From NCBI RefSeq assembly GCF_040932005.1, contig NZ_CP162414.1, positions 2,321,501-2,385,500 on the forward strand: 64,000 nucleotides of DNA, given 5' to 3'. Numbering within the stretch: the stretch's first letter is position 1; each line of letters opens with the position of its first letter. A program made the translations under genes and the position numbers. Below are positions 1 to 8,413 of the stretch, piece after piece. The notes beneath the pieces were generated by a model that was not told the DNA's origin, did no database searches, and saw only the letters and a program-made list of their open reading frames with translations. This stretch comes from Aestuariibius sp. HNIBRBA575 (lineage in GTDB: Bacteria > Pseudomonadota > Alphaproteobacteria > Rhodobacterales > Rhodobacteraceae).

Positions 1-475
1 TTGCCAACATCATTGATCCCGGCAATCCCAACGCCGCAATTCCCATCGCTAAAATGATCACGATATAAATGCGCACCGGCCATTTTAACCCGTCCGTTTT
101 GGGGATCAGCCATATTTCCGTCGAGGCGCCCAACATCATGAAGATGCCAAACAGCCCCCAATTGGGTGCGGCGGTGAACGGGATCATGATGCTGAGATAA
201 GCGAGATGCGCCCCGGCAAAGGCCAGCATCCCCAAAAGAAAGGCGTTTTTTCCCGCGCGGGATAAGGCAAAATCCCCAGCTGCTGACAGAGCCAAACCAG
301 CAACCAATAAAGGGGGGCTCCCTTCTGCCCAAGCGGCCAGCGCAAACAATGCCAATGGCAGCGTTTTACGGATTGATCTGTTCCAGCGTATTTTTCGCGA
401 TGTGCGTGGCAAATACAAAATTGCCATCACGCATCCGACCGAAAACAATATTGCAGGGTGAAAAATCTGAGCCAT
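1..475 (-). CDS. YhhN family (lysoplasmalogenase-like) membrane protein, partial
   Basis: The open frame on the minus strand runs from an ATG at 475 (or an in-frame GTG at 481) to the window edge, so the C-terminus is missing. About 158 residues are visible and form a run of hydrophobic helices. A segment around residues 45-75 reads PLLVAGLALSAAGDFALSR, typical of the YhhN family. That family includes eukaryotic TMEM86 lysoplasmalogenases, which cleave the vinyl-ether bond of lysoplasmalogens, and many bacterial members of unknown substrate. It lies 33 bases downstream of the FdsB-like gene in the same direction and may be co-transcribed with it. The family call is from recognisable sequence; the substrate is not known. 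Confidence 0.7.
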   Translation of the reverse strand, partial: MAQIFHPAILFSVGCVMAILYLPRTSRKIRWNRSIRKTLPLALFALAAWAEGSPPLLVAGLALSAAGDFALSRAGKNAFLLGMLAFAGAHLAYLSIMIPFTAAPNWGLFGIFMMLGASTEIWLIPKTDGLKWPVRIYIVIILAMGIAALGLPGSMMLA

Positions 476-508
476 GTCCACAGCTTAGACCTTTCACCGC
501 TGAATGTC

Positions 509-2194
509 TTATACCTCGTCGGGGAAATGACGCATGGTCAGACGGATCGGATTTGGGGCCGCCTGACCCAATCCGCAAATGCTGGCGTCACTCATTGTTG
601 TGCATAATTCTTCCAACAATTCCTGGTCCCAGCGGTCAGCTTGCATCAATTTAACCGCCTTTTCACAGCCCGCGCGACAGGGCGTACATTGACCGCAGCT
701 TTCATCTTCAAAGAACCGAAGCATGTTCAATGCGGCGTCTTTGGCGCTGTCTTGATCAGACAAAACCACCACGGCAGCGGACCCAATAAACGTGTCATGG
801 GGTTGCAATGTGTCAAAATCCAGCGGCACATCGTTTAAGGATGCGGGCAGCAATCCCGACGAAGGCCCCCCGGGTTGATAGGCCTTAAACTGATGCCCAT
901 CCAGCATTCCACCAGCGGCGTCTATAATGTCGACGATTGTGGATCCCGCCGGCAGCAAATGCATCCCGGGCTGTTTGACACGCCCTGAAACAGAGAAACT
1001 GCGCAAACCTTTGCGACCGTTTTTCTCAACAGAGTTAAAGACTTGCGGGCCAGAGCGGGTGATTTGCGCGACCCAATACAGCGTCTCGACATTGTGCACC
1101 AATGTCGGGCGATTAAAAATCCCAACTTGCGCGACAAAAGGTGGGCGATGACGCGGCAATCCACGTTTACCTTCGATGGATTCGATCATCGCGCTTTCTT
1201 CGCCACAGATATATGCCCCAGCCCCGCGGCGCAGATCGATATATCCGGGTTCCACCAGACCGGACTGTTCCAACGCTTTGATTTCACGTCGCAAAATTTC
1301 AAGAACGGCGGGATATTCGTCGCGCATATAAATGAAACATGTTTCTGCTTCGACCGCATGGGCCGCGATCAACATGCCCTCAAGGAACATGTGAGGCTCG
1401 CGTTCCAGATGAAACCGGTCTTTGAATGTGCCCGGTTCGCCTTCGTCCCCGTTGACGGCCAAATAGCGAGGCCCGGCTTCTGCGCGCACAAAGCTCCATT
1501 TGCGGCCAGAAGGAAACCCGGCCCCGCCCAGCCCGCGCAGACCGGCTTCAAGCAAAGTATCCTGCAGCGCATCCACATCCCCGTTTGCACGGAAATCGAC
1601 CAGTTTTTGATAACCCCCATCGGCAGAATAGGCCGCAAAGTCCTGATAATCCGGGATAATCGGATGGGTATCGTCTGCTTGGATTGCCGCTAGAACTTTG
1701 TCAAATGTGGCGTGATCGATGTGATTATGACCCAATTCCAATGTTGGCGCCGTGTCACAACGCCCCATGCATGGTGCCCGCAAAACCCGCACCTCTGTTG
1801 GATCAAGCCCGTCTGTAAGCGCCTGTTGTAACGCCTGCGCCCCGGCCAGTTCACATGACAGAGAATCGCACACCCGAATGGTTAATGCAGGTGGCACAGG
1901 CGCGTCTTCTTTGACGACATCAAAATGCGCATAAAAAGTCGCGACTTCGTAAATTTCAGCCTGAGAAATGCGCATTTCTTCGGCCAATGCGCGTAAATGC
2001 GCGGCCGACAGATGCCCATAAGCATCCTGAATCAAATGCAAATATTCAATCAGCATGTCGCGACGGCGTGGGGAATCGCCCAGCAACGTCTTAACCTCAG
2101 ACCAGGATTGGTCATCCAATTGACGACCTTTGGGCGTTTTACGACCCTTTCCCTTGCCAGATTTCCAGACCCCTTCGCGATTATCCAAGGCCAT
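509..2194 (-). CDS. fdsB: NuoE-NuoF fused flavoprotein, formate dehydrogenase beta subunit type
   Basis: This is a 561-residue fusion. The N-terminal part (about 30-190) is a NuoE-like thioredoxin-fold domain with four [2Fe-2S] cysteines at about 109, 114, 142 and 146 (CDSLSC and CMGRC). The rest is NuoF-like. It has the FMN/NADH-binding glycine-rich stretches GLRGLGGAGFPSGRKW, GDEGEPGTFKDR and YICGEESA, and a C-terminal [4Fe-4S] motif SCGQCTPC followed by a distal cysteine in SICG. Such subunits pass electrons between NAD+ and a molybdenum formate dehydrogenase or a hydrogenase. I chose the start at 2194 because AGGAGC lies 8 bases upstream; the frame stays open to 2254 without a ribosome site. 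No catalytic alpha subunit is in the window, so the formate assignment is inference. Confidence 0.75.
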   Translation of the reverse strand: MALDNREGVWKSGKGKGRKTPKGRQLDDQSWSEVKTLLGDSPRRRDMLIEYLHLIQDAYGHLSAAHLRALAEEMRISQAEIYEVATFYAHFDVVKEDAPVPPALTIRVCDSLSCELAGAQALQQALTDGLDPTEVRVLRAPCMGRCDTAPTLELGHNHIDHATFDKVLAAIQADDTHPIIPDYQDFAAYSADGGYQKLVDFRANGDVDALQDTLLEAGLRGLGGAGFPSGRKWSFVRAEAGPRYLAVNGDEGEPGTFKDRFHLEREPHMFLEGMLIAAHAVEAETCFIYMRDEYPAVLEILRREIKALEQSGLVEPGYIDLRRGAGAYICGEESAMIESIEGKRGLPRHRPPFVAQVGIFNRPTLVHNVETLYWVAQITRSGPQVFNSVEKNGRKGLRSFSVSGRVKQPGMHLLPAGSTIVDIIDAAGGMLDGHQFKAYQPGGPSSGLLPASLNDVPLDFDTLQPHDTFIGSAAVVVLSDQDSAKDAALNMLRFFEDESCGQCTPCRAGCEKAVKLMQADRWDQELLEELCTTMSDASICGLGQAAPNPIRLTMRHFPDEV

Positions 2195-2332
2195 TGCGGC
2201 GCTCCTCTTGATATATTTTGGACAGGTTAGCGTGCGCAAACCGATCACAACCATGCAAAAACGACAATGTTACGTGCCCCCACGAAGCCAAATCACGCTT
2301 GAGAGGAAACGAATTTATGCTATGGGCAATTT

Positions 2333-3400
2333 ATGACCCTGCGCATGACCCTTTTTGCCGTGATTTCATCCCTGCCGGTGTTTCTCATCAGCATTGCCGC
2401 GATTTGGGGCGGATGGTGGGTGCTGGCGGCGTTTTTCTATCAAACCGCGTTGGCGGCTTTGCTGGATGAACTGGTTGCACTGACCCTATCCGAAGACCCC
2501 GACCGGGAATTCCCAGCCGCGGATCCCCTATCAGTGTTTCTGGCCGTCGCGCATTTCTGGATACTTGCGATCTGTATTGCTGCCCTTTCAGGGGATACTG
2601 GCCTGACTCTATGGGAAAAAATCCCGCTATTCCTAGCCTCGGGGCTGTTTCTGGGTCAGGTGAGCAATTCCAACGCTCATGAACTTATTCATCGTGGTGC
2701 CCGCCCCCTGCATCGGTTGGGGAAATGGGTCTATATCACGTTGCTGTTTGGCCATCACACCTCGGCGCATCCTTTGGTCCATCACATTCATGTGGCCACG
2801 GACCAGGACCCCAATTCCGCCCGCAAAGGCGAATCCTATTATCGCTTTGCCAAACGCGCCTGGATTGGTTCCTTTGTTGCCGGATATCGGGCCGAAACCG
2901 TTCGGTTGGCGCGGATCAAGCGGCGCAAATGGCACCACCCCTATATTTTATACCTCAGTGGTGCCGGATTGATGATGGCACTGGCCTATCTCGGTCATGG
3001 CATTCCTGGGCTGATTTCCCTGTTTTTGTTGGCAGGCTTCGCCCAAAGCCAATTGCTGATCTCTGACTATGTTCAACATTACGGGCTGCGCCGAACCATT
3101 CTGGCAAACGGCAAACCCGAACCTGTCTCAGATGGCCATAGTTGGAACGCAAGGCATTGGTTTACCTCATCTTTGATGCTGAATGCGCCCCGTCATTCTG
3201 ACCATCACGCGCATCCAGCCCGTCCCTATCCGCAGCTCCGTTTGACATCGGAAATGCCACAATTGCCGCGCTCATTGCCAGTGATGGCGACCTTGGCATT
3301 GTGGCCAAAACACTGGAAACGGGTCATGGATCCATTGGTTCAACACCAGCAAGACGCGCAAATCCGGCAACGCCCCGCCGGGCATGATATTGTGGACTAG
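2333..3400 (+). CDS. alkB: AlkB-type alkane 1-monooxygenase (membrane diiron hydroxylase)
   Basis: This 355-residue membrane protein has the histidine clusters of integral-membrane non-heme diiron hydroxylases. They are HELIH near residue 110, a long HHTSAHPLVHHIHVAT block near 140, LISDYVQHYGLRR near 245 and RHSDHHAHP near 285. The block equivalent to AlkB NYIEHYGL separates it from plain fatty acid desaturases. The N-terminal 100 residues are hydrophobic, consistent with transmembrane helices. AlkB oxidises medium-chain n-alkanes to 1-alkanols using rubredoxin; no rubredoxin gene is adjacent. It is about 50 residues shorter than well-studied AlkBs. The start is uncertain: ATG 2333 overlaps a four-codon ATG...TGA mini-ORF (2322-2336), and ATG 2345 is an alternative. 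Confidence 0.8.
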   Translation: MTLRMTLFAVISSLPVFLISIAAIWGGWWVLAAFFYQTALAALLDELVALTLSEDPDREFPAADPLSVFLAVAHFWILAICIAALSGDTGLTLWEKIPLFLASGLFLGQVSNSNAHELIHRGARPLHRLGKWVYITLLFGHHTSAHPLVHHIHVATDQDPNSARKGESYYRFAKRAWIGSFVAGYRAETVRLARIKRRKWHHPYILYLSGAGLMMALAYLGHGIPGLISLFLLAGFAQSQLLISDYVQHYGLRRTILANGKPEPVSDGHSWNARHWFTSSLMLNAPRHSDHHAHPARPYPQLRLTSEMPQLPRSLPVMATLALWPKHWKRVMDPLVQHQQDAQIRQRPAGHDIVD

Positions 3401-3427
3401 GCAACCGCCGTGCACTTGTGACATCTT

Positions 3428-3814
3428 ATGCCCATGTTACGTTTTGCTCTCATTCTGCTGGCTTGCCCGGCCATTGCAGACACCCCGATGAATGCCTCTG
3501 AATTTGAGGCCTTTTCAAAAGGCCGCACGTTAACCTTTGGCATTGACGGCGAAAACTATGGTGTAGAACGTTATTTGCCCGGCCGCCGCGTGATCTGGTC
3601 CTTTTTGGACGGTCAATGCGAACAAGGTTATTGGTACGAAGAAAATACAAGCATCTGTTTTGTCTACAACTTTGAACCCGAACCACAATGTTGGCAGATG
3701 TTTGAAACCGCGACGGGCATTCGCACGATTTTTATGAACGATCCCCAAACCACCGCGACGTATCAAATCTCTGAGGACCAAGAACCCCTTATTTGCAACG
3801 GACTTGGTGCCTAA
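3428..3814 (+). CDS. small secreted protein of unknown function
   Basis: This 128-residue protein begins with a short hydrophobic signal sequence (LRFALILLACPAIADTP), giving a likely mature start near residue 18. The mature part has four cysteines, which could form disulphides in the periplasm, and aromatic-rich motifs such as GYWYEENTSICFVYN. I recognise it only as a small conserved secreted protein of Rhodobacteraceae and assign no function. Its stop overlaps the stop of the convergent xseA gene by three bases within CTAA at 3811-3814, so neither gene has its own terminator between them. Confidence 0.7.
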   Translation: MPMLRFALILLACPAIADTPMNASEFEAFSKGRTLTFGIDGENYGVERYLPGRRVIWSFLDGQCEQGYWYEENTSICFVYNFEPEPQCWQMFETATGIRTIFMNDPQTTATYQISEDQEPLICNGLGA

Positions 3815-5382
3815 AACAAACTGCCTTGGTCCGGTTTAGGCGCTGCGGGTGGTTTTGGATTTGGCTTTTTAGACAGCGATTTCGCGGGCTCGGTTGACCC
3901 CAGCGCAATTCGGCCATCGGCAAACTCAACCTCAATATTGGTGGCTTTCTTAGCGGTTTTGGTATCGGTGATGACGTTCCCATCCCCGCGCACCACGGCA
4001 TATCCCCGCTTAATCGTTTCCCGATATCCCAATGTTTCACGCAGTCGATCCAGTGACATCAGCCGATTTGATAGATCTGACAACGTTTGATCCATGGGGC
4101 GTTTCAATCGCCCCGCCACATCCTTGATCTGCCCATCAAACCGCGTCATTCGATCCGTCACCAATTGGGGGCGCATCCGGTTTGCCCATTGATCCAATCG
4201 ATCATTGCGACGTTCAACAATCCGGCTCAGTGCGGGGGCAAGCCGCTGGTCGCGGGCCGCCAAATCCCGCTGGGATTGCTGCAGCTTTGCCATCAGAATA
4301 CCGGGCCGCAAGGGTCCGGATTTATCCTGCAACTTCAATCGCTTTCGATCCGTAGTTGACATCAACGCGTTAGGAAGCCTGTGATCCATCACATCCAATC
4401 TCTGCCGGGATGTCTGTAACAATGTTTCGGGTTTGGGCAATGCCCGCGCCACATCCCGCAGACGTTGTTCCCGGCGGGTCAATGCATCGTTCAGCCCGCG
4501 CGTTAGTCGCGCGCCTTGTTCGTCGACCCAAGCCATCAATTCACGTCGAACCGGGACCGCCAATTCCGCCGCCGCCGTTGGGGTTGGCGCACGTTGATCG
4601 GATACAAAATCGATCAATGTTGTATCTGTTTCATGCCCCACGGCCGAAATGATCGGAATGTCAGAGGCCGCCGTGGCGCGAGCGACCACCTCTTCGTTAA
4701 AGCCCCACAAATCCTCAATCGATCCGCCGCCGCGGGCCACAATGATCAAATCCGGACGCGGCAAAGCCCCACCGGGTGTCATTTTGTTAAAGCCATTGAT
4801 GGCATTGGCCACATCGCCCGAACAGGCCTGCCCCTGCACAGCCACGGGCCAAACCAGCACTTTGCGTGGAAACCGGTCGCGCAACCGATGCAGGATATCG
4901 CGGATCACCGCACCGCTGGGCGATGTCACAACGCCAATAATTTCAGGCAGATAGGGCAGTTTTTTCTTACGATCTTCGTCAAACAATCCCTCAGCGGCCA
5001 ATGCTTTTTTGCGTTTTTCCAACATCGCCATCAGCGCGCCGACACCGGCGACAGTCACCTCTACGGCGTTCAACTGATATTTGGATTGGTTACCAAATGT
5101 CGTCATTTTGCCCGACACGACCACTTCCATCCCCTCTTCGGGGACGACGGACAGGCCGGATACCTGACCTTTCCATGTGGTGCAGGCCAAAACGGATCGA
5201 TCATCCTTTAGGTCAAAATACAAATGGCCCGATCGCGCATGCATGACCCGCCCGACTTCTGCTTTGACCCGCACATAGCTGAATTCGCCCTCAATCGTGC
5301 GTTTCACCGCGCCGGACAATTCAGAGACAGTAAATTCAGGTGTATTTTGCCCCGCAATGGGGTCATCAAACAGATCGGACAT
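3811..5382 (-). CDS. xseA: exodeoxyribonuclease VII large subunit
   Basis: This 523-residue large subunit of exonuclease VII degrades single-stranded DNA to oligonucleotides together with XseB. The N-terminal OB-fold (about 10-115) is visible as VSELSGAVKRTIEGEFSYVRVKAEV followed by the typical SGHLYFDLKDD. The catalytic domain carries GVVTSPSGAVIRD, the DLIIVARGGGSIEDLW motif near residue 190 and SAVGHETDTTLIDFVSDQRAPTPTAAAE. A long charged coiled-coil region follows, ending in the family's YAVVRGDG. Start 5382 (MSDLFDDP) is preferred over 5412. It lies divergent from purD, a gene neighbourhood common in alphaproteobacteria. The xseB gene is not in the window. Confidence 0.95.
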   Translation of the reverse strand: MSDLFDDPIAGQNTPEFTVSELSGAVKRTIEGEFSYVRVKAEVGRVMHARSGHLYFDLKDDRSVLACTTWKGQVSGLSVVPEEGMEVVVSGKMTTFGNQSKYQLNAVEVTVAGVGALMAMLEKRKKALAAEGLFDEDRKKKLPYLPEIIGVVTSPSGAVIRDILHRLRDRFPRKVLVWPVAVQGQACSGDVANAINGFNKMTPGGALPRPDLIIVARGGGSIEDLWGFNEEVVARATAASDIPIISAVGHETDTTLIDFVSDQRAPTPTAAAELAVPVRRELMAWVDEQGARLTRGLNDALTRREQRLRDVARALPKPETLLQTSRQRLDVMDHRLPNALMSTTDRKRLKLQDKSGPLRPGILMAKLQQSQRDLAARDQRLAPALSRIVERRNDRLDQWANRMRPQLVTDRMTRFDGQIKDVAGRLKRPMDQTLSDLSNRLMSLDRLRETLGYRETIKRGYAVVRGDGNVITDTKTAKKATNIEVEFADGRIALGSTEPAKSLSKKPNPKPPAAPKPDQGSLF

Positions 5383-5460
5383 AGCTAATTTTGGTCGCCT
5401 CTTGTGCAGCACTGTTGCAGACCTTAGAACGCCAGCAATCCAAGGCCAAGCGGGGACATC

Positions 5461-6723
5461 ATGAATATTCTGATCTTAGGTAGCGGCGGGCGCGAACATA
5501 GCCTCGCTTGGGCAGTGAAACAAAATCCGAAATGTGATCGTTTGATCGTCGCGCCGGGCAATGCTGGGATCGCCCAAATCGCGGAATTGGCTGATATCGA
5601 CATTCTGGATGGCGATGTTGTCGCCAGCTTTGCCGAAGAAAACGCGATTGATTTTGTGATCGTCGGACCAGAAGCGCCCTTGGCCGCGGGTGTCGCGGAT
5701 ACGCTGCGTGCCGCAGGGCTGGCGGTGTTTGGTCCCTCACAAAAGGCCGCCCAGCTGGAAGCATCCAAGGCGTTTACCAAAGCAATCTGTGATGCGGCAA
5801 ACGCCCCAACCGCGGCCTATGCACGGTTTACAGATGCCGCCCCCGCGCGTGACTATGTCACCGCCCAAGGCGCGCCGATTGTAATCAAAGCGGACGGTCT
5901 GGCCGCTGGTAAAGGCGTGATTGTGGCCATGGATATGGACACAGCCTTGGCGGCCATCGATGACATGTTTGACGGTGAATATGGCGATGCCGGCGCCGAA
6001 GTTGTGATCGAAGAGTTTATGGAAGGCGAAGAAGCATCGTTTTTCCTTTTGGTCGACGGGGAAACCGTTCTGCCCATCGGCACAGCCCAAGACCACAAAC
6101 GCGCCTTTGACGGCGACAAAGGGCCGAATACTGGCGGCATGGGGGCCTATTCGCCCGCGCCAGTATTGTCCGATGAAATCGCCGATAAGGCATTGAATGA
6201 AATCATCAAACCGACCATGGCCGTCATGGCCGCGCAGGGCATGCCCTATCAAGGTGTGCTATATGCTGGCCTGATGATCAAAGACGGCCAACCCCGTTTG
6301 GTGGAATATAATGCGCGATTTGGCGATCCTGAATGCCAGGTTCTGATGATGCGGCTAGGTGCTCAGGCGCTGGATCTGATGCTGGCCTGTGCAGATGGGC
6401 GTCTGTCAGAAAAAACCGTCAATTGGGCGGATGATCATGCCCTAACCGTTGTGATGGCGGCTGACGGCTATCCGGGATCATATGAAAAAGGCAGCGTGAT
6501 CAACGGGCTGGATGCATTGCCCGAAACCAGCTTTGAGATGTGTTTTCATGCGGGCACCAAAGAGGTGGACGGAGATATCACCGCGATTGGTGGGCGGGTT
6601 TTGAACGTGACCGCACGTGGCGCAACTTTGGCCGAGGCACATGCCAATGCCTATGCAATGGTTGATCAGATCGAGTGGCCCGAAGGGTTCAACCGCACCG
6701 ACATTGGCTGGCGCGCGCTCTGA
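5461..6723 (+). CDS. purD: phosphoribosylamine-glycine ligase (GAR synthetase)
   Basis: This 420-residue enzyme catalyses step two of purine synthesis: 5-phosphoribosylamine + glycine + ATP -> GAR. It starts with MNILILGSGGREHSLAWA, the family's N-terminal signature. It continues with the ATP-grasp domain (VIKADGLAAGKGVIVA near 145, NTGGMGAYSPAPV near 225, EYNARFGDPECQV near 287) and the C-terminal barrel-sandwich domain. Length matches the family. It is monocistronic by context: divergent from xseA upstream and closed by the 6756-6773 hairpin downstream. Confidence 0.97.
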   Translation: MNILILGSGGREHSLAWAVKQNPKCDRLIVAPGNAGIAQIAELADIDILDGDVVASFAEENAIDFVIVGPEAPLAAGVADTLRAAGLAVFGPSQKAAQLEASKAFTKAICDAANAPTAAYARFTDAAPARDYVTAQGAPIVIKADGLAAGKGVIVAMDMDTALAAIDDMFDGEYGDAGAEVVIEEFMEGEEASFFLLVDGETVLPIGTAQDHKRAFDGDKGPNTGGMGAYSPAPVLSDEIADKALNEIIKPTMAVMAAQGMPYQGVLYAGLMIKDGQPRLVEYNARFGDPECQVLMMRLGAQALDLMLACADGRLSEKTVNWADDHALTVVMAADGYPGSYEKGSVINGLDALPETSFEMCFHAGTKEVDGDITAIGGRVLNVTARGATLAEAHANAYAMVDQIEWPEGFNRTDIGWRAL

Positions 6724-6755
6724 TCGCGCCGTCAATGTTCGAATAATGCAAAAAG

Positions 6756-6773
6756 CCGGGGCCTAAACCCCGG
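6756..6773. terminator. bidirectional Rho-independent terminator between purD and carD
   Basis: There is a perfect 6-bp stem CCGGGG/CCCCGG with a 6-base loop. It has five A residues on its left side and an ATTTT run on its right, so it can end transcription of purD on the plus strand and of carD (ending at 6809) on the minus strand. Confidence 0.75.
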
Positions 6774-6808
6774 ATTTTCCAATTTAAGATCGTATTTGAT
6801 CAAGCCAC

Positions 6809-7327
6809 TTAAGCAGCAGCAGCGTTCCGGCTGACCAAAACATCGGTGATTTCACTCGACGCGGCGGCTTCGTCATTGCCAGATACCGCTGCAATTTCGC
6901 GCGTCAGACGTTCCAGCGCGGCTTCGTATAACTGACGCTCAGAATAGCTCTGCTCGCGTTGATCATCTGCACGGTGCAAATCACGCACCACTTCGGCAAT
7001 CGCGATCAGATCACCAGAGTTAATTTTCTGTTCGTATTCTTGCGCACGGCGCGACCACATGGCTTTTTTGACCTTGGCCTTGCCTTTCAGCGTTTTCATG
7101 GCATGGGCCACGACATCCGGCGACGACAGACCACGCATGCCAACTTCTTCGGCTTTGTGGGTCGGAACCCGCAGGGTCATTTTGTCTTTTTCGAACGCAA
7201 TCACAAACATCTCCAGCTCAAAACCGGCGACCTCTTGCGTTTCAATTGACACAACTTGTCCAACACCATGGGCCGGATAGACCACAAAATCGTCGGGCGA
7301 AAATTCGTTTTTCTTACTCTTGCTCAT
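6809..7327 (-). CDS. carD: CarD family transcriptional regulator (CdnL-like)
   Basis: This 172-residue protein has the CarD/TRCF RNA-polymerase-interaction domain in its first 70 residues (DDFVVYPAHGVGQVVSIE) and an all-helical C-terminal DNA-binding domain (SRRAQEYEQKINSGDLIAIAEVVRDL). CarD/CdnL proteins bind the RNA polymerase beta subunit and stabilise open complexes, notably at rRNA promoters. The tail is alanine-rich (about 150-172). A good ribosome site (AGGAAGGA) precedes the ATG at 7327. It lies downstream of fdxA and the helicase operon, an order I associate with Rhodobacteraceae, but a weak hairpin separates it from fdxA. Confidence 0.92.
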   Translation of the reverse strand: MSKSKKNEFSPDDFVVYPAHGVGQVVSIETQEVAGFELEMFVIAFEKDKMTLRVPTHKAEEVGMRGLSSPDVVAHAMKTLKGKAKVKKAMWSRRAQEYEQKINSGDLIAIAEVVRDLHRADDQREQSYSERQLYEAALERLTREIAAVSGNDEAAASSEITDVLVSRNAAAA

Positions 7328-7457
7328 CAGAGTCCTTCCTATGGCGTGATCTCTTTAGACGACAAAAAAACCGTCGGGGGCGATGCCTCCGGCAGTGTGT
7401 TGCGTCAAAAAGGGGATCAATATTCCAGCAGCATTGAGGGAATCATAGCATAAAAAC

Positions 7458-7474
7458 GCCCCCCCGAAAAGGGC
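7458..7474 (-). terminator. possible terminator downstream of fdxA
   Basis: On the minus strand a GCCC...GGGC stem inside a C/G-run is followed by GTTTTTA. It lies about 100 bases past the fdxA stop in the 246-base gap before carD. The stem is short and slippage-prone, so the call is tentative. Confidence 0.3.
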
Positions 7475-7573
7475 ACCCCAAATTTTCGAGGGATGGTAGA
7501 CGTTTTTCGCTAAGTTTTTCGGCCTATTACACGGCAGAGTTCATTCAACTTTGCCGCGATCTAAATTGGGGGC

Positions 7574-7909
7574 TCAGCCGCCTTCGCCGGGCGCTTCTGA
7601 GAACATCTCCATCTTGCCCTCTTTGCCATCCATTTCTTCTGCGGTTGGCATTGGGTCTTTCTTGGAAATGATAACAGGCCATTTTTCGGAGTATTTCCGA
7701 TTAAATTCGACCCATTTCTCCATGTCTGGTTCTGTGTCCGGACGGATCGCATCGGCGGGGCATTCGGGTTCGCACACACCGCAATCAATACATTCATCCG
7801 GATGGATCACGAGGAAGTTTTCCCCTTCATAGAAGCAATCCACCGGACAGACTTCAACGCAATCGGTGTATTTGCATGCAATGCAGTTTTCGGTGACGAC
7901 ATAGGTCAT
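7574..7909 (-). CDS. fdxA: 7Fe ferredoxin (FdxA type)
   Basis: This 111-residue soluble electron carrier has a first cluster from C9, C17 and a partner cysteine ([18 protein letters not shown]) and a second, classical [4Fe-4S] set [12 protein letters not shown] near residues 40-50. The pattern C-x7-C in place of C-x2-C-x2-C at the first site is that of [3Fe-4S][4Fe-4S] ferredoxins. The C-terminal extension of about 50 residues is characteristic of the FdxA group. It follows the S4-domain gene by 33 bases and is likely in the same transcript as the helicase. Its redox partner is unknown. Confidence 0.93.
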   Translation of the reverse strand: MTYVVTENCIACKYTDCVEVCPVDCFYEGENFLVIHPDECIDCGVCEPECPADAIRPDTEPDMEKWVEFNRKYSEKWPVIISKKDPMPTAEEMDGKEGKMEMFSEAPGEGG

Positions 7910-7942
7910 GGGCGTACTTTCGGCTCGTGTAACGCTCGTTTG

Positions 7943-8407
7943 CTAGTCCAAGCGGCGCGCACCTGCAAGTCCAGATGCATCAATATCACGTAACTGAGAC
8001 CGCGCGTTCCGCCGATCCCGGCCTGTAGGGCGCCCTTTTCCTTCGAATTTCGGGTTCAAAGGTTTGCTGTTCTCGCTTGGCTCGGCTTTGGGAGTCAAAT
8101 CTTCGTATAGCGCCTGCGCTTCGGGGGCAGGTCCGCGACGTTCCCCGATGGCTAAAATTTTGATCACACGGATGATTTTTGCCTGTGGGAACGTCAAAAC
8201 ATCGCCGGGCCCCACAGATCGGGCCGGTTTGGACGCATGTACGCCGTTGACGCGCACTTTTCCGGATGAAATGAGCTTGGCTGACAGGCTGCGGGTTTTG
8301 AAAAACCGGGCCTGCCATAGGTATTTATCCAGCCGAATCACCGGGCGCGGCCCAGTTTCGGCCTCCGGCTGGATGTTTAGATCGGGATCTGCCCCCTTTT
8401 TAGGCAA
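7943..8407 (-). CDS. S4-domain RNA-binding protein (Hsp15-like)
   Basis: This 154-residue protein has an S4 RNA-binding fold at about 22-80 (IRLDKYLWQARFFKTRSLSAKLISSGKVRVNG). A basic, low-complexity C-terminus rich in Arg, Lys and Pro follows. Hsp15 (HslR) recycles stalled 50S subunits carrying nascent chains, and the domain match suggests ribosome or rRNA binding here. It starts 6 bases after the helicase stop, so the two are almost certainly co-expressed, which supports an RNA-related role for both. Confidence 0.85.
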   Translation of the reverse strand: MPKKGADPDLNIQPEAETGPRPVIRLDKYLWQARFFKTRSLSAKLISSGKVRVNGVHASKPARSVGPGDVLTFPQAKIIRVIKILAIGERRGPAPEAQALYEDLTPKAEPSENSKPLNPKFEGKGRPTGRDRRNARSQLRDIDASGLAGARRLD

Positions 8408-8413
8408 AGCAGA

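Noticed and set aside
1043..1693. 216-codon open frame opposite the FdsB-like gene
   Set aside because: The flavoprotein motifs are on the minus strand; no ribosome site precedes this frame.
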